NCBI GenBank assembly: GCA_903929795.1
Contig: CAIYWC010000091.1
Coordinates: forward strand, 1 to 64,000
Length of the DNA: 64,000 bases
Source: an uncultured Myxococcales bacterium
Lineage (GTDB): Bacteria; Myxococcota_A; UBA9042
Direction of reading: 5' to 3'
Numbering within the stretch: the first letter of the stretch is position 1; each line of letters opens with the position of its first letter. Made by a program: the position numbers and the translations under genes. Shown here in pieces: positions 18,901 to 25,755 of the stretch. The notes under the pieces are model-generated. The model made no database searches and was not told the DNA's origin. It saw nothing but the letters and a program-made list of their open reading frames with translations.

Positions 18901-19835
18901 AGAAGGGGACTTCGACGGTCGACACGCGCACCAATGCGCTGATCGTCAAGGACACCGAGGAGCACGTCGCGGCGATCGAGGAGATGGTCCGCAAGCTGGA
19001 CACGCAGACGCCGCAGGTGCTGATTGAGGCGCGGATTGTCGAGGCGCAGAGCTCGTTTACGCGCGACGTCGGCGTCCAATGGGGCGGCAATTTCGCAGCA
19101 TCCAGCTTGTACGGCAATGAGACCGGCCTGTCCTTCCCGTCGGCGCTTGGCCTCGCGGGCGGCGCGGATTCCGGTTCAGGCGGCAGCGCCGGCTTGGGCA
19201 CCTCGGTGCCGATTCTCACGCCAAACTACGCCGTCAACCTGCCCGCCGCCGTCGGTAGCGGATCCGGTGGCGCGATTGGCTTGTCGCTGGGCTCGCTTGG
19301 CGGCGCGGCGAACCTGAACTTGCGGCTGTCGGCTGCGGAGACGGAAGGCACGGTGAAGATCGTGTCGAGTCCCAAGGTGCTGACGCTGGACAACACGACG
19401 GCGACGATCAGCCAAGGCGTGCAGATCCCCATCTCGGTTGTGAGCGCGCAGGGCGTGCAGACGCGCTTCTTTGACGCCCGCTTGCTGCTGTCGACGACGC
19501 CACACATCACGCAAGACGGTAATATCGCAATGAAAGTTCGCATCACCAAGAATGAACCGGATTTCTCCAATCGCGCGGCGGACGGCAACCCGTCAATCAA
19601 CACCCGCGAGGCGCAGACGGACCTGCTGCTTGGCGACGGCGAGACGACTGTCATCGGCGGCATCTACACGCGCTCGACGTCGACGGCCATCAAAAAAGTC
19701 CCGATTCTTGCGGACTTGCCGTTCATCGGCGTACTCTTCCGCTCGACGTCCGACCAGGACAAGCGCACGGAACTGCTGATCTTCATTACGCCGCGCATCG
19801 TCAATCGGTCGACCGCCATCTCCGTGGGCAAATAG
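12957..19835 (+). CDS. pilQ: Giant type IV pilus secretin PilQ with ~1,500-residue coiled coil
   Basis: The outer-membrane secretin through which the pilus passes, here 2,292 residues instead of the usual 700-900. Order: signal peptide (cleavage near AWA-T, residue 43); AMIN-like domain about 52-158; charged Ala/Glu/Lys/Arg/Gln heptad sequence about 161-1665; second AMIN-like domain about 1675-1782; disordered linker to 1855; STN domain about 1863-1930 (TIKDADIQNVLTFLAKE); secretin N1-type domain from about 1960; secretin barrel to the C-terminus with the signature VPILADLPFIGVLFRS near residue 2247. All core domains are intact and the frame has no break. The coil comprises tandem repeats (see repeat entries). 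AMIN domains bind peptidoglycan in other secretins. A continuous helix of this length would be about 225 nm, far more than the periplasm, so it must fold back or lie along the wall. The position between pilP and aroKB makes the identity secure. The coil's function is unknown. Confidence 0.93.
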   Translation: MKITMLQKSSLPLLDRKSALVRAICQLLVAALVMPAPLATAWATEPGRATQAVVSLLGIDVQEAPQTTVITVHGSTVPTFTTYRLDKPQRLIIDVVGASVTANEPRFVQNGVVRSVEAVPFKRGAANFGRVIVTFEQDALYHVRAEGNSVVIVVDGSDRKLNQAQSEQVAAAQEAARTAAQRERDLAAELRKSRQREEDAQSAQHEAQTAQRRLQDELDALKQQAGDKAALEAKQVEMAKSQADLDAANQRLKDEQDAAKKLRDQLNQERQSLAAVIAQRQSEEARIELLRQKIQELQRDTQRKDDARIAGLQGELEKARKQAEQLRTDARDIAGSRRTAQAEEVAHLKKVLAGKDAELQGALARSDAASKRQAAQLKQELGQARDQLKQTQSALERAAKADAERELAERKWREAEQRAVRAEQELAARTVELSKSRAETADLTRQKKEADARATEVARLLGEREREIEGVKLALKEREALLATELVAAKAREAAAAKEGRQAEADQAARERGELEKRQTTLAGELAMREKELVQARHDAADNQQARAQAEQEAERLRAELANREEALRSLQQGKSTADQAKLAQAEAQVAAARTQLQTQLAERDQKMAALQKQVTGELAQMHTQLEGLQGELAAAKQETQVARETAAQSETELQATKATAQKRELELQATKATAQKREQELQAARETAAQRETELRAAKATAQQREQELQAAKEKADSRAAQVAQLLDDRERQIGAMRTDLQTREAMLTAELAEAKAREAAAQKAGKKAEIEAAAKTRTALEREQSTLRKELTSRERELAAARQEADKNASARRQAESQAETLRQELAAREKELEGLRTAGDASAHKQLREAEARVAATRQQLQTQLAARDAQLAATQQRLQAQMDQVKAELARAKAESARKDRELTAAREQEARQKKLADQVSSQLHEREEEIAGLRKSVQAREAKLQAAVASAREAEHTAQREGRAQDAAKAKAERARLEQQQAGMRKELAAQQASLADARQEAARQADARQKAEADARRLQSALADRELALAALQSTSAPAAELERARQSVEQARARLSEQEAAQAAKLAEMQTQFDGRLAKMQAELQAAHARELADLRADREAREKLSQERAARVEGLLKDRESELKQLQDEVKVREITLAAQLEDAKAREEEASAKGQEVEAKKAAVDRQKLETAMARLQDDVKAHELALASAQQDAKAQADARAQAEQQVQALTVALRDREQAMAAARQAGGTNASAVAQAQAELDTAQQRHSAALATRDAQIQKLEHDVEARIAQVRAELAAEHKKREAALAQQMASQSEQYEARIAVTQAQAQKASEHEQKLTTLLTQREREMKALQTQVSERLKNLDAETAAAKAREVAAQKSGQTQAAAAAVRDQKRLQRELAEAQKQMREREVAINTARTEAISQQKAREETDKRARALAATLETRAAELAELQRDSKADRARVAAAEKAVTEAKARLATTEKARAESDRAMQKRLEQEIASVRKQMAAEAAAREKALAEQYAARESELQSQLSQSETRRKQAESTAAKTGPMDDYLKRQQARIAVLESRADRERESREEVDRLAQEERKRAEELKEQLAQERAEKARKDQELETLRKQAAQADAAAKKAQQRELDKQQLAAAEKQKTLAAQAKAKDEDGLRREAEAERQRARQDRPGEAAGTQIQDVAITAEGHERGHLVLPMSGQIKAGQVTVLSRDAQRLVLRVTGAHVPERLQKTYDTGGLQGPMDRVTVFSPEGQKQEVRVVVDLNEGVTDRLRVEGDRVLWDFERMDARASTVKPAFAQKNGAAVKTGGEGLAAAPQPARAPEDSGGGGAPLGNVGSGAAAEAQGVNAEPIRTPWRKARRYTGKRINLTIKDADIQNVLTFLAKEGKVNIIAGPEVGGKVTFHLENIPWDLALDVILRARNLDYVRQSGVIRVSTREALEKEFQSEVERRQKLEDVKQLVVRIIPVNYSQAIELAKQAKELNSKKGTSTVDTRTNALIVKDTEEHVAAIEEMVRKLDTQTPQVLIEARIVEAQSSFTRDVGVQWGGNFAASSLYGNETGLSFPSALGLAGGADSGSGGSAGLGTSVPILTPNYAVNLPAAVGSGSGGAIGLSLGSLGGAANLNLRLSAAETEGTVKIVSSPKVLTLDNTTATISQGVQIPISVVSAQGVQTRFFDARLLLSTTPHITQDGNIAMKVRITKNEPDFSNRAADGNPSINTREAQTDLLLGDGETTVIGGIYTRSTSTAIKKVPILADLPFIGVLFRSTSDQDKRTELLIFITPRIVNRSTAISVGK
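14322..17576 (+). repeat. Five ~200-residue tandem repeats in the PilQ coiled coil
   Basis: By eye the coil resolves into five homologous units starting near residues 456, 723, 923, 1119 and 1331, the last ending near 1540. Each opens with an LL-x-x-RERE-like motif, then an REAxL, then a motif like AKAREAAAxKxG about 30 residues on. A KEL-rich segment, a DARxxAE segment and a QLQTQLAxRD-like segment follow in the same order. Unit lengths are about 197 (before a 70-residue micro-repeat array), 200, 196, 212 and 210. Units 1 and 2 are the most alike. Confidence 0.75.
14913..15122 (+). repeat. Array of five 42-nt (14-residue) micro-repeats in pilQ
   Basis: Five consecutive 42-nt units (14913, 14955, 14997, 15039, 15081) each encode two heptads of the form ELQATKATAQKREx. 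The first two differ only in the last codon (CTG versus CAG). The others have diverged. The array sits exactly between long repeat units 1 and 2 of the coil and accounts for the extra length of the first period. Confidence 0.9.
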
Positions 19836-19838
19836 CCG

Positions 19839-21464
19839 ATGAACAACGTCGTGCTGGTCGGCATGCCCGCGTCGGGCAAGACGTCCGTGGGCGCAAGCGT
19901 CGCGGCGTCGCTGGGCTTGGCGTTTGTCGACCTGGACGCGCAGATCGCCGCGGCGACCGGGCAGAGCGCGGCGGACCTGCTGCGGCGCGAAGGCGAGACG
20001 ACATTTCGCCTGCGCGAGGCGGAGGCGCTGGATCGCGCGCTGGAAGGCGGCGCCAAGCTGCTGGCAAGCGGCGGCGGAACACCGTGTTTTCACGACGGTA
20101 TGAACCGGATGCGCGCGGCAGCGCAGGTGATTTGGCTGGACGCGCCGGTGGACGCGCTGGTGCAGCGGACGCTGCAGGACGGCGACCGGCCGCTGCTGGG
20201 CCACACGCGGCTGGAGCAGACCGTCGCGCTGCGGGATTTGGCGACCCGGCGCACACCCACGTATGCGCGCGCGCACCGGCGCGTGGACGCGACGCAGCCG
20301 CTGCCCGCGGTGGTGCGGCAGGTGCAAGCGGCGCTGCGGCCGGCGGTCCAGGCGACCATCGCGTTTGAAGGCGCGGCGCATCCGCTGCTCATCGACGACG
20401 GCCAAGTGTGTGACGCGGCGGACACGCTGGCGGCGCTGGTGCCGGGCGGCAAGATCGCGCTGATTGTCGACCGCAAGGTGCGCGGGCACGCCGAACCGCT
20501 CGAGGCGATGCTGCGGGCCCGCGGCGTTCCGACTCAGCTGCTGGAAGTGCCGGGAGGCGAAAAATCCAAGGATCTCCGCACCGTGGCGAAGCTGTGGCAG
20601 GAACTCGCCGCAGGCGGGTTCGATCGGTCCGATCTGGTCGTGGCAATCGGCGGCGGCGCGACGACGGACGTGGGCGGATTTGTCGCGGCGACCTGGCTGC
20701 GCGGCGTGCGCTATGTGGCGATGCCGACGACCGTGCTGGGGATGGCCGACGCGAGCGTAGGCGGCAAGACGGCGATCGATCTGGCGGTCGGCAAGAACCT
20801 CGTCGGCGCGTTCCATCCGCCGGTGCTGGTCTGGCTGGCGCTGGGCGCGCTGGAGACGCTGCCGGGCGTGGAATGGCGCAGCGGCTTGGCGGAAATCGCC
20901 AAGATTTTCGTGGTGTTGGATGCAGATGCCTGGCACGCGCTGCGGCGGGACGCCAAGTCGCTGCGGCGGCGGTCCGTGGCAGCGCTCAAGCCGCACTTGC
21001 AGCGGGCGGTGGAACTGAAGGCGGAAGTTGTGGCGCGCGATCCACGCGAGCAGGCGGATCGCGCGCTGCTGAATCTGGGCCACACGCTGGGGCACGCGCT
21101 GGAGGTCGACTCGGGTTACACGCTGCGGCACGGCGACGCGGTCGCGCTGGGGCTGATCGCTGCGGCGGACGTCTCCGTGGCCGACGATGCGGCGCCGGCC
21201 GAGCTGGCTCGGGACCTGCGCGCCGGCTTTACCGCCCTGGATTTGCCGACGCAGTGGGAGGCAGTCGCGACCCCGGCGGTGCTCGCGCGGCTGGGACACG
21301 ACAAGAAAGTGCGCGGCGAGACGCTGCGGTTTGTCGCCTTGACGGGGATCGGGCGCGCGGTTGTGCGCCCCTGCCGCACGGCAGACCTGCAGCGCATGCT
21401 TGCGGCATTGGCCGCGCACGCCCAAAGGCCGTCGGTGGCGTCAGTCGGCGGGATGAGGAGGTAG
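19839..21464 (+). CDS. aroKB: Fused shikimate kinase / 3-dehydroquinate synthase
   Basis: A bifunctional shikimate-pathway enzyme, 541 residues. Residues 1-170 are shikimate kinase (ATP-dependent 3-phosphorylation of shikimate): P-loop GMPASGKT at 8-15, FVDLDAQI for the shikimate/Mg site and LASGGGTP. Residues from about 178 are 3-dehydroquinate synthase (DAHP to 3-dehydroquinate, NAD and zinc dependent): GGEKSK, VAIGGGATTDVGGFVAATWLRG, PTTVLGMADASVGGKTAID, and the zinc-site segments LAEIAK and LLNLGHTLGHALE. Both halves look complete. In many proteobacteria separate aroK and aroB follow pilQ. Here they are one gene starting 3 nt after the pilQ stop. Confidence 0.93.
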   Translation: MNNVVLVGMPASGKTSVGASVAASLGLAFVDLDAQIAAATGQSAADLLRREGETTFRLREAEALDRALEGGAKLLASGGGTPCFHDGMNRMRAAAQVIWLDAPVDALVQRTLQDGDRPLLGHTRLEQTVALRDLATRRTPTYARAHRRVDATQPLPAVVRQVQAALRPAVQATIAFEGAAHPLLIDDGQVCDAADTLAALVPGGKIALIVDRKVRGHAEPLEAMLRARGVPTQLLEVPGGEKSKDLRTVAKLWQELAAGGFDRSDLVVAIGGGATTDVGGFVAATWLRGVRYVAMPTTVLGMADASVGGKTAIDLAVGKNLVGAFHPPVLVWLALGALETLPGVEWRSGLAEIAKIFVVLDADAWHALRRDAKSLRRRSVAALKPHLQRAVELKAEVVARDPREQADRALLNLGHTLGHALEVDSGYTLRHGDAVALGLIAAADVSVADDAAPAELARDLRAGFTALDLPTQWEAVATPAVLARLGHDKKVRGETLRFVALTGIGRAVVRPCRTADLQRMLAALAAHAQRPSVASVGGMRR

Positions 21465-21467
21465 CGG

Positions 21468-22340
21468 ATGAAAGCTTGGAAAATCACAGGTTTGACTTGC
21501 ATGTTGGCGACCGGGCTCTGGTCTTGCGCTCACAGCGGTGATACGCAAGTGCTGCAGTACCGCGGCGCCGTGGAACCCCTGCGGTCGGGCGACTCCTGCC
21601 TCGCAACGGATGAGACGCGCTTGATCGAGCACGCCACGCTGGACCTCGCGCTGGCGGACAGCTACCGGTTTTTCCCGGCGCTGCAGAGCATGATGATCGC
21701 CACCAACGGCATCACGGGCGCGAACCCGAATCTGCGCGACACAAACGTCATCACGCTCAACTCCATCTCCGTAACGGTGGTCTCCGGCATGCTGAGCTCG
21801 ACGGCGTTTGGCAAGAAGAGCACCGCGCCCAACGCCGGGGCGACGCCGATGACCGCGTGGACCGCGCCCGTCGGCGGTACCATCGCGTCCAACGCGCTGC
21901 TCATCACGCCGGCCGACCTCGTGCCAGAGCGCGTGTTAGTCGGCAGCAAGTTCGTGCCGGTCGGCGAGGACTGGCGCAGCCGCTTTTTCACCGCCGCGGG
22001 CAGCAAGTCGTTTGACAAGGTGGACCTCGTCCTGAGCTTCCAGATCATCGGCACGACGCTGAGCGGCGACAACGTCATCACCGACGCCGCGACGATGCCG
22101 CTGACCGTGTGCTACGGCTGCCTGCTGACGCCCGCCGTACCGGTGCCGACGACCGCCGCCGCCGACTATTGGGCTGGCTGCAGCAGCGCGGTGCTGCCAA
22201 ACACGTTTATCGAACCGTGCCTGCCCGGCCAGGAAGACTACGTCGACTGCCGGTTCTACTGCGGCCAATGCGAAAGGACCGCCGGTTTGAAGACCAACAT
22301 CACGTACGACGCCTGCAACGGGACCCTCTGTCCGCCGTGA
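21468..22340 (+). CDS. Putative lipoprotein of unknown function in the pil operon
   Basis: 290 residues, starting 3 nt after aroKB behind a strong GAGGAGG site. The N-terminal segment ends in LWSC (Cys20), a plausible lipoprotein site although Trp is unusual there. The body is Thr/Ser/Ala-rich with alternating beta-like segments. The last 75 residues hold most of the cysteines (CYGC, then a cluster ending CRFYCGQC and C-x4-LC), suggesting a disulfide-bonded C-terminal module. I do not recognise the family. Its place between aroKB and rlmK shows co-transcription with pil genes but does not prove a pilus role. Confidence 0.7.
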   Translation: MKAWKITGLTCMLATGLWSCAHSGDTQVLQYRGAVEPLRSGDSCLATDETRLIEHATLDLALADSYRFFPALQSMMIATNGITGANPNLRDTNVITLNSISVTVVSGMLSSTAFGKKSTAPNAGATPMTAWTAPVGGTIASNALLITPADLVPERVLVGSKFVPVGEDWRSRFFTAAGSKSFDKVDLVLSFQIIGTTLSGDNVITDAATMPLTVCYGCLLTPAVPVPTTAAADYWAGCSSAVLPNTFIEPCLPGQEDYVDCRFYCGQCERTAGLKTNITYDACNGTLCPP

Positions 22341-23287
22341 TGACGTCCGAGGCGCTGCAGCGCCAAGCCGAGATGTTTGGCAACCGCGTGCGCAAGACGT
22401 TCGCGCGGCTGCGCAAGCCCATGGCGCGTGCGCACATCGAGGCGTTTCGCCTGTACGATCGCGATATTCCCGAGCTGCGGCTGGTGGTGGACTGGTACGC
22501 CGGCCACGCCGTGCTGGGCGAATACGTGCGCGACCAGACCGATATCCCGGAGTTCCTGCCGGCGATGGCCAACGCGCTGGCGACGGCGCTGGAGATTGCG
22601 CTGGCGCACGTGCACGTCAAGCAGCGGCGCACGGGCGCGCGCGGGCACCGCTATGAGCGGCTGGAACGCAAAGGCGAACGGTTGGACGTGCGGGAAGGCG
22701 ACCTGACTTTCTTGTGCAATCTGGACGACTTCATCGACACCGGGCTGTACGCGGACCACCGGCTGACGCGCCAACTGGTGCGCGACGACGCCGCGGGCAA
22801 GGATTTCCTGAATCTTTACGCGTATACCGGTGCGTTCACCGTGGCGGCGGCCAAAGGCGGCGCGCGCTCGACCCTGAGCGTGGATGCCTCGCAGCAATAC
22901 CTGGATTGGGCGCGGGACAACCTGGCGCGCAACGGTCTGGATGGCCCGCAGCACACGTTTGCGGCGATCGACACCTTGCAGTGGCTGGATTGGGCGCAGC
23001 GCGCGGGCCAGCGCTTTGACCTCGCGTGGGTCGATCCGCCCAGCTTTTCCGCCAACCGCGCGCAGGGCCGGGAATTCGACGTGGTGCGCGACCACCGGAC
23101 ACTGCTGCTGGCGGTGATCGCGGTGATGCGGCCCGGCGGGGTGGTGTATTTTTCGACCAATCATCAGCGTTTTGTCGCGGATCTGGCCGATCTTGGCGCG
23201 ACGGTCACCGACATTTCGGCGCAGACGCTGCCGGTCGATTACCGCAACCAGCACGTGCATCGCTGCTGGCGTCTCGTCGTGCCCTGA
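22340..23287 (+). CDS. rlmK: 23S rRNA methyltransferase, RlmK type
   Basis: A SAM-dependent methyltransferase resembling the C-terminal (RlmK) half of E. coli RlmKL, which makes m7G2069 in 23S rRNA; 315 residues as a free-standing protein. An N-terminal RNA-binding part (about 1-130) includes FLCNLDDFIDTGLYADHR. The Rossmann domain has FLNLYAYTGAFTVAAAKGGA (SAM motif I), the SVDAS acidic motif and the catalytic WVDPPSFS. The C-terminal NQHVHRCWRL also fits. The open frame extends upstream inside the lipoprotein, but ATG at 22340 overlaps that gene's TGA by one base, a normal translational coupling. Confidence 0.85.
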   Translation: MTSEALQRQAEMFGNRVRKTFARLRKPMARAHIEAFRLYDRDIPELRLVVDWYAGHAVLGEYVRDQTDIPEFLPAMANALATALEIALAHVHVKQRRTGARGHRYERLERKGERLDVREGDLTFLCNLDDFIDTGLYADHRLTRQLVRDDAAGKDFLNLYAYTGAFTVAAAKGGARSTLSVDASQQYLDWARDNLARNGLDGPQHTFAAIDTLQWLDWAQRAGQRFDLAWVDPPSFSANRAQGREFDVVRDHRTLLLAVIAVMRPGGVVYFSTNHQRFVADLADLGATVTDISAQTLPVDYRNQHVHRCWRLVVP

Positions 23288-23346
23288 TCGGCCGATTTGG
23301 CGTTATGACCGCGAAAACGCTAGAGTCGCGACACGGAGGTTTTCTC

Positions 23347-25176
23347 ATGCGCCGTCTTGTCTTCGCCACGCTGCTGTCCGCCCTGCTCTGGCCCGCCGCG
23401 GCGCTGGCCTGCGGTGGCTGCTTTGTCCCCGCCGGTCCGACCAGCACGCCGGTCTTGCAGGACGCCGAGCGCATCCTCTTTGCCCACGACGCCGCGACCA
23501 AAAAGTCCTATGTCTGGGTGGAAATTCGCTATTCCGGCCCGCCGGGCGATTTCTCCTGGGTGCTGCCGCTGCCGCAGGTGCCGACCGTTTCGGTGGGCGA
23601 TTCCTGGCTTTTTGACCGGCTGGATCTGGCGACGGCCCAGCAATACAAGGTCACGTTCGACTCCAGCGAGAACTGCGCGTATCCGTCCACCCAAAGCGGC
23701 CTCGGCGGCTGCGGCGCCTCGACAAATTCGGCAGGCAGCGCCGATCTCGCCGTGCCGAACAACACCCAAACGGGCGTCACCGGCGGCGACGGCGTCACCG
23801 TGCTCAAACACGCGCAAGTTGGGCCGTACGATTACGTGTTGGTCCAGGCGACGTCCAAGACCGAAGGCGCGGCCAAGATGGTCGCGTGGCTACAGGGCAA
23901 CAATTACGCCATCCCGGCGGCCGCCAAGCCGATCCTGGACACCCACGTGGCGCGCGGCGACGTGTTCATCGCCGTGCACCTTGTCGCCGGCGCGTCGGTC
24001 AAGGAAGTGCGGCCGATCGCGTTGGTGATGGACGATTCTGAGGCGTGCGTGCCCCTGCGGCTGACGTCGATCGCCGCGGTGGACGACATGGACGTGGTTG
24101 TGACGCTGGCGGGCGAAGGCCGGGCGATTCCCAAGAACCACATGCACGTCGTGGTAAATCCGGCGCGCATTGACTGGTTTGGCGGCGCGGTCAACTACCC
24201 GCAGGTGCTGGCAGCGGCGATCGACGAAGCGGCGGGCCGCGCTTTTGCGACGGAATTCGCCGGCGCGCTGCCGACTTCGATCACAACCGTCGCCAACATG
24301 AACCAGGTGACGGTGCCAACTTTTGACCTGACCGCGCTGAACACGGACACACTGGCCAAGGCGGTGACGCGCGACGGAGCGTGGCAGCAAATCGTGCTGC
24401 AGAAGCTGCCGATTACCCAGGCGGTCGCGGACGTGCTGGAAAAATACTTCCAGTTGGCCGGCGCAAGCGACGACGTCACGTATTACCAGAACTTGCAGAC
24501 CACCCGCGGCGCGATCACGGACCCGCTGGGCGCGCTGAACGGCACGGCGCTGGCGGCGGATCTGGAGACGGCGTTTTGCGGACCCGTGCGCGACATGGCG
24601 CAGCGGCTGGGCAGTGCGCCGAAAGTGACGCGGCTGGTGATGCGAATTTCGCCGTCGGAGATGACCAAGGATCCGGTGTTCGCGTTTTCGCCGACGCTGC
24701 CGGACGTCAGCAACGTAAGCACCGCGATTGCCCACGGGATTTGCCGCAAGGGCGACCAGCTGCAGGACGCGGAGCGGCTGACGCTGGCGGATCTCGGCTC
24801 GTGGGTTTTTGACATGCCCGGCGGATCGTACACGGGCGTCAAGACCGCGGCGGATCCGCGCTTTACCTCGGCGCCGGCTGCGCTGCGCGTGGAGCTGCTG
24901 GACGAGACGGGCACGCCGTTTGAAGTCCAGGACAAGGACGTCGCGACGGTGGATGCGGCGATCGCGGGCGCGCACGCCGGCACGCCGTCCTTGGACATCC
25001 AGCTCGCTGCGGCGGGACCACGTTGGACGCCCCCGCAGACCGACGCGCTCTACGGCACGAGCAGCGGCAACAACGGCACTTCCTGCCAACAAGGTCGATC
25101 GCCGGCCGTGCCGGGCGCGCTGCTGCTGCTGGTAGGCGGCGTGATTGTCGCCGTGCGGCGGCGTCGCGCGGAATAG
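23347..25176 (+). CDS. DUF2330 protein with MYXO-CTERM-like tail
   Basis: A secreted 609-residue protein. The signal peptide ends in ALA before CGGCFVPAG, the Cys-rich start of DUF2330. The domain continues with ERILFAHDAATKKSYVWVEIRYSG and FSWVLPLPQ, its hallmark phrases. The C-terminus has a Cys, then a hydrophobic segment (GALLLLVGGVIVAV) and an RRRR cluster, which is the layout of the MYXO-CTERM sorting signal. The true start is ATG 23347, with GGAGG seven bases upstream; the open frame begins much earlier inside rlmK. The function of DUF2330 is unknown. Confidence 0.85.
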   Translation: MRRLVFATLLSALLWPAAALACGGCFVPAGPTSTPVLQDAERILFAHDAATKKSYVWVEIRYSGPPGDFSWVLPLPQVPTVSVGDSWLFDRLDLATAQQYKVTFDSSENCAYPSTQSGLGGCGASTNSAGSADLAVPNNTQTGVTGGDGVTVLKHAQVGPYDYVLVQATSKTEGAAKMVAWLQGNNYAIPAAAKPILDTHVARGDVFIAVHLVAGASVKEVRPIALVMDDSEACVPLRLTSIAAVDDMDVVVTLAGEGRAIPKNHMHVVVNPARIDWFGGAVNYPQVLAAAIDEAAGRAFATEFAGALPTSITTVANMNQVTVPTFDLTALNTDTLAKAVTRDGAWQQIVLQKLPITQAVADVLEKYFQLAGASDDVTYYQNLQTTRGAITDPLGALNGTALAADLETAFCGPVRDMAQRLGSAPKVTRLVMRISPSEMTKDPVFAFSPTLPDVSNVSTAIAHGICRKGDQLQDAERLTLADLGSWVFDMPGGSYTGVKTAADPRFTSAPAALRVELLDETGTPFEVQDKDVATVDAAIAGAHAGTPSLDIQLAAAGPRWTPPQTDALYGTSSGNNGTSCQQGRSPAVPGALLLLVGGVIVAVRRRRAE

Positions 25177-25254
25177 CCAAGCGCGCTGGCGGTTTGACGC
25201 CACCGGTGCCGCGCCTTACCCTCGCCACCCGTCCTGACGGATCTGGAGAACGCT

Positions 25255-25755
25255 GTGCTGCCCAAGATGATGATTGCGATGCCTCCGCGTGCGCTGCTGC
25301 TGCTGACCCTGCTGCTGGGCCTTGCCGCCTGCGGTCCGGGCTATCTGGATGCCGGGCAAAAAGTCCCGGCAACGCCGCAGAACAAGGAGATTTTTGAGGT
25401 CCTGAAGGCGTACCACCAGGCCATCGAAGACCGCGACATTGACGCGCTCAAAGCGCTGATTTCCTTGCAGTTTGCCGAAAATGGCGGGACGACCGACGAT
25501 CCGACCGACGACTATGGCTATGACAAGCTGCTGCTCAAGATGACGATGCTGCGCGACAACGTCAAGAAGCTGCACCTTCAGCTGCAACTGCGCGAAATTG
25601 AAGTGAAAGGCGACGATGCGACTGCGGAGGTCCACTTTGTCGGCACCGCGGTCCTGACCGAAGGCGGCGTGGACAACTACCGCACGTGGGACGACATCAA
25701 CCGCGTCAAGTTCAAGCGCGAGGACGGCGCATGGCACATCATCGGCGGTTTGTAA
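25255..25755 (+). CDS. NTF2/SnoaL-like lipoprotein
   Basis: 166 residues. The signal ends LLGLAAC, a clear lipobox. The mature part, EIFEVLKAYHQAIEDRDIDALKALIS, then beta strands ending VKFKREDGAWHIIGGL, matches the cone-shaped NTF2-like fold seen in many small secreted proteins. No catalytic residues can be assigned. The start is GTG at 25255 with GGAG six bases upstream. Its last 25 nt overlap the start of the next gene, so the two are probably translated together. Confidence 0.75.
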   Translation: MLPKMMIAMPPRALLLLTLLLGLAACGPGYLDAGQKVPATPQNKEIFEVLKAYHQAIEDRDIDALKALISLQFAENGGTTDDPTDDYGYDKLLLKMTMLRDNVKKLHLQLQLREIEVKGDDATAEVHFVGTAVLTEGGVDNYRTWDDINRVKFKREDGAWHIIGGL

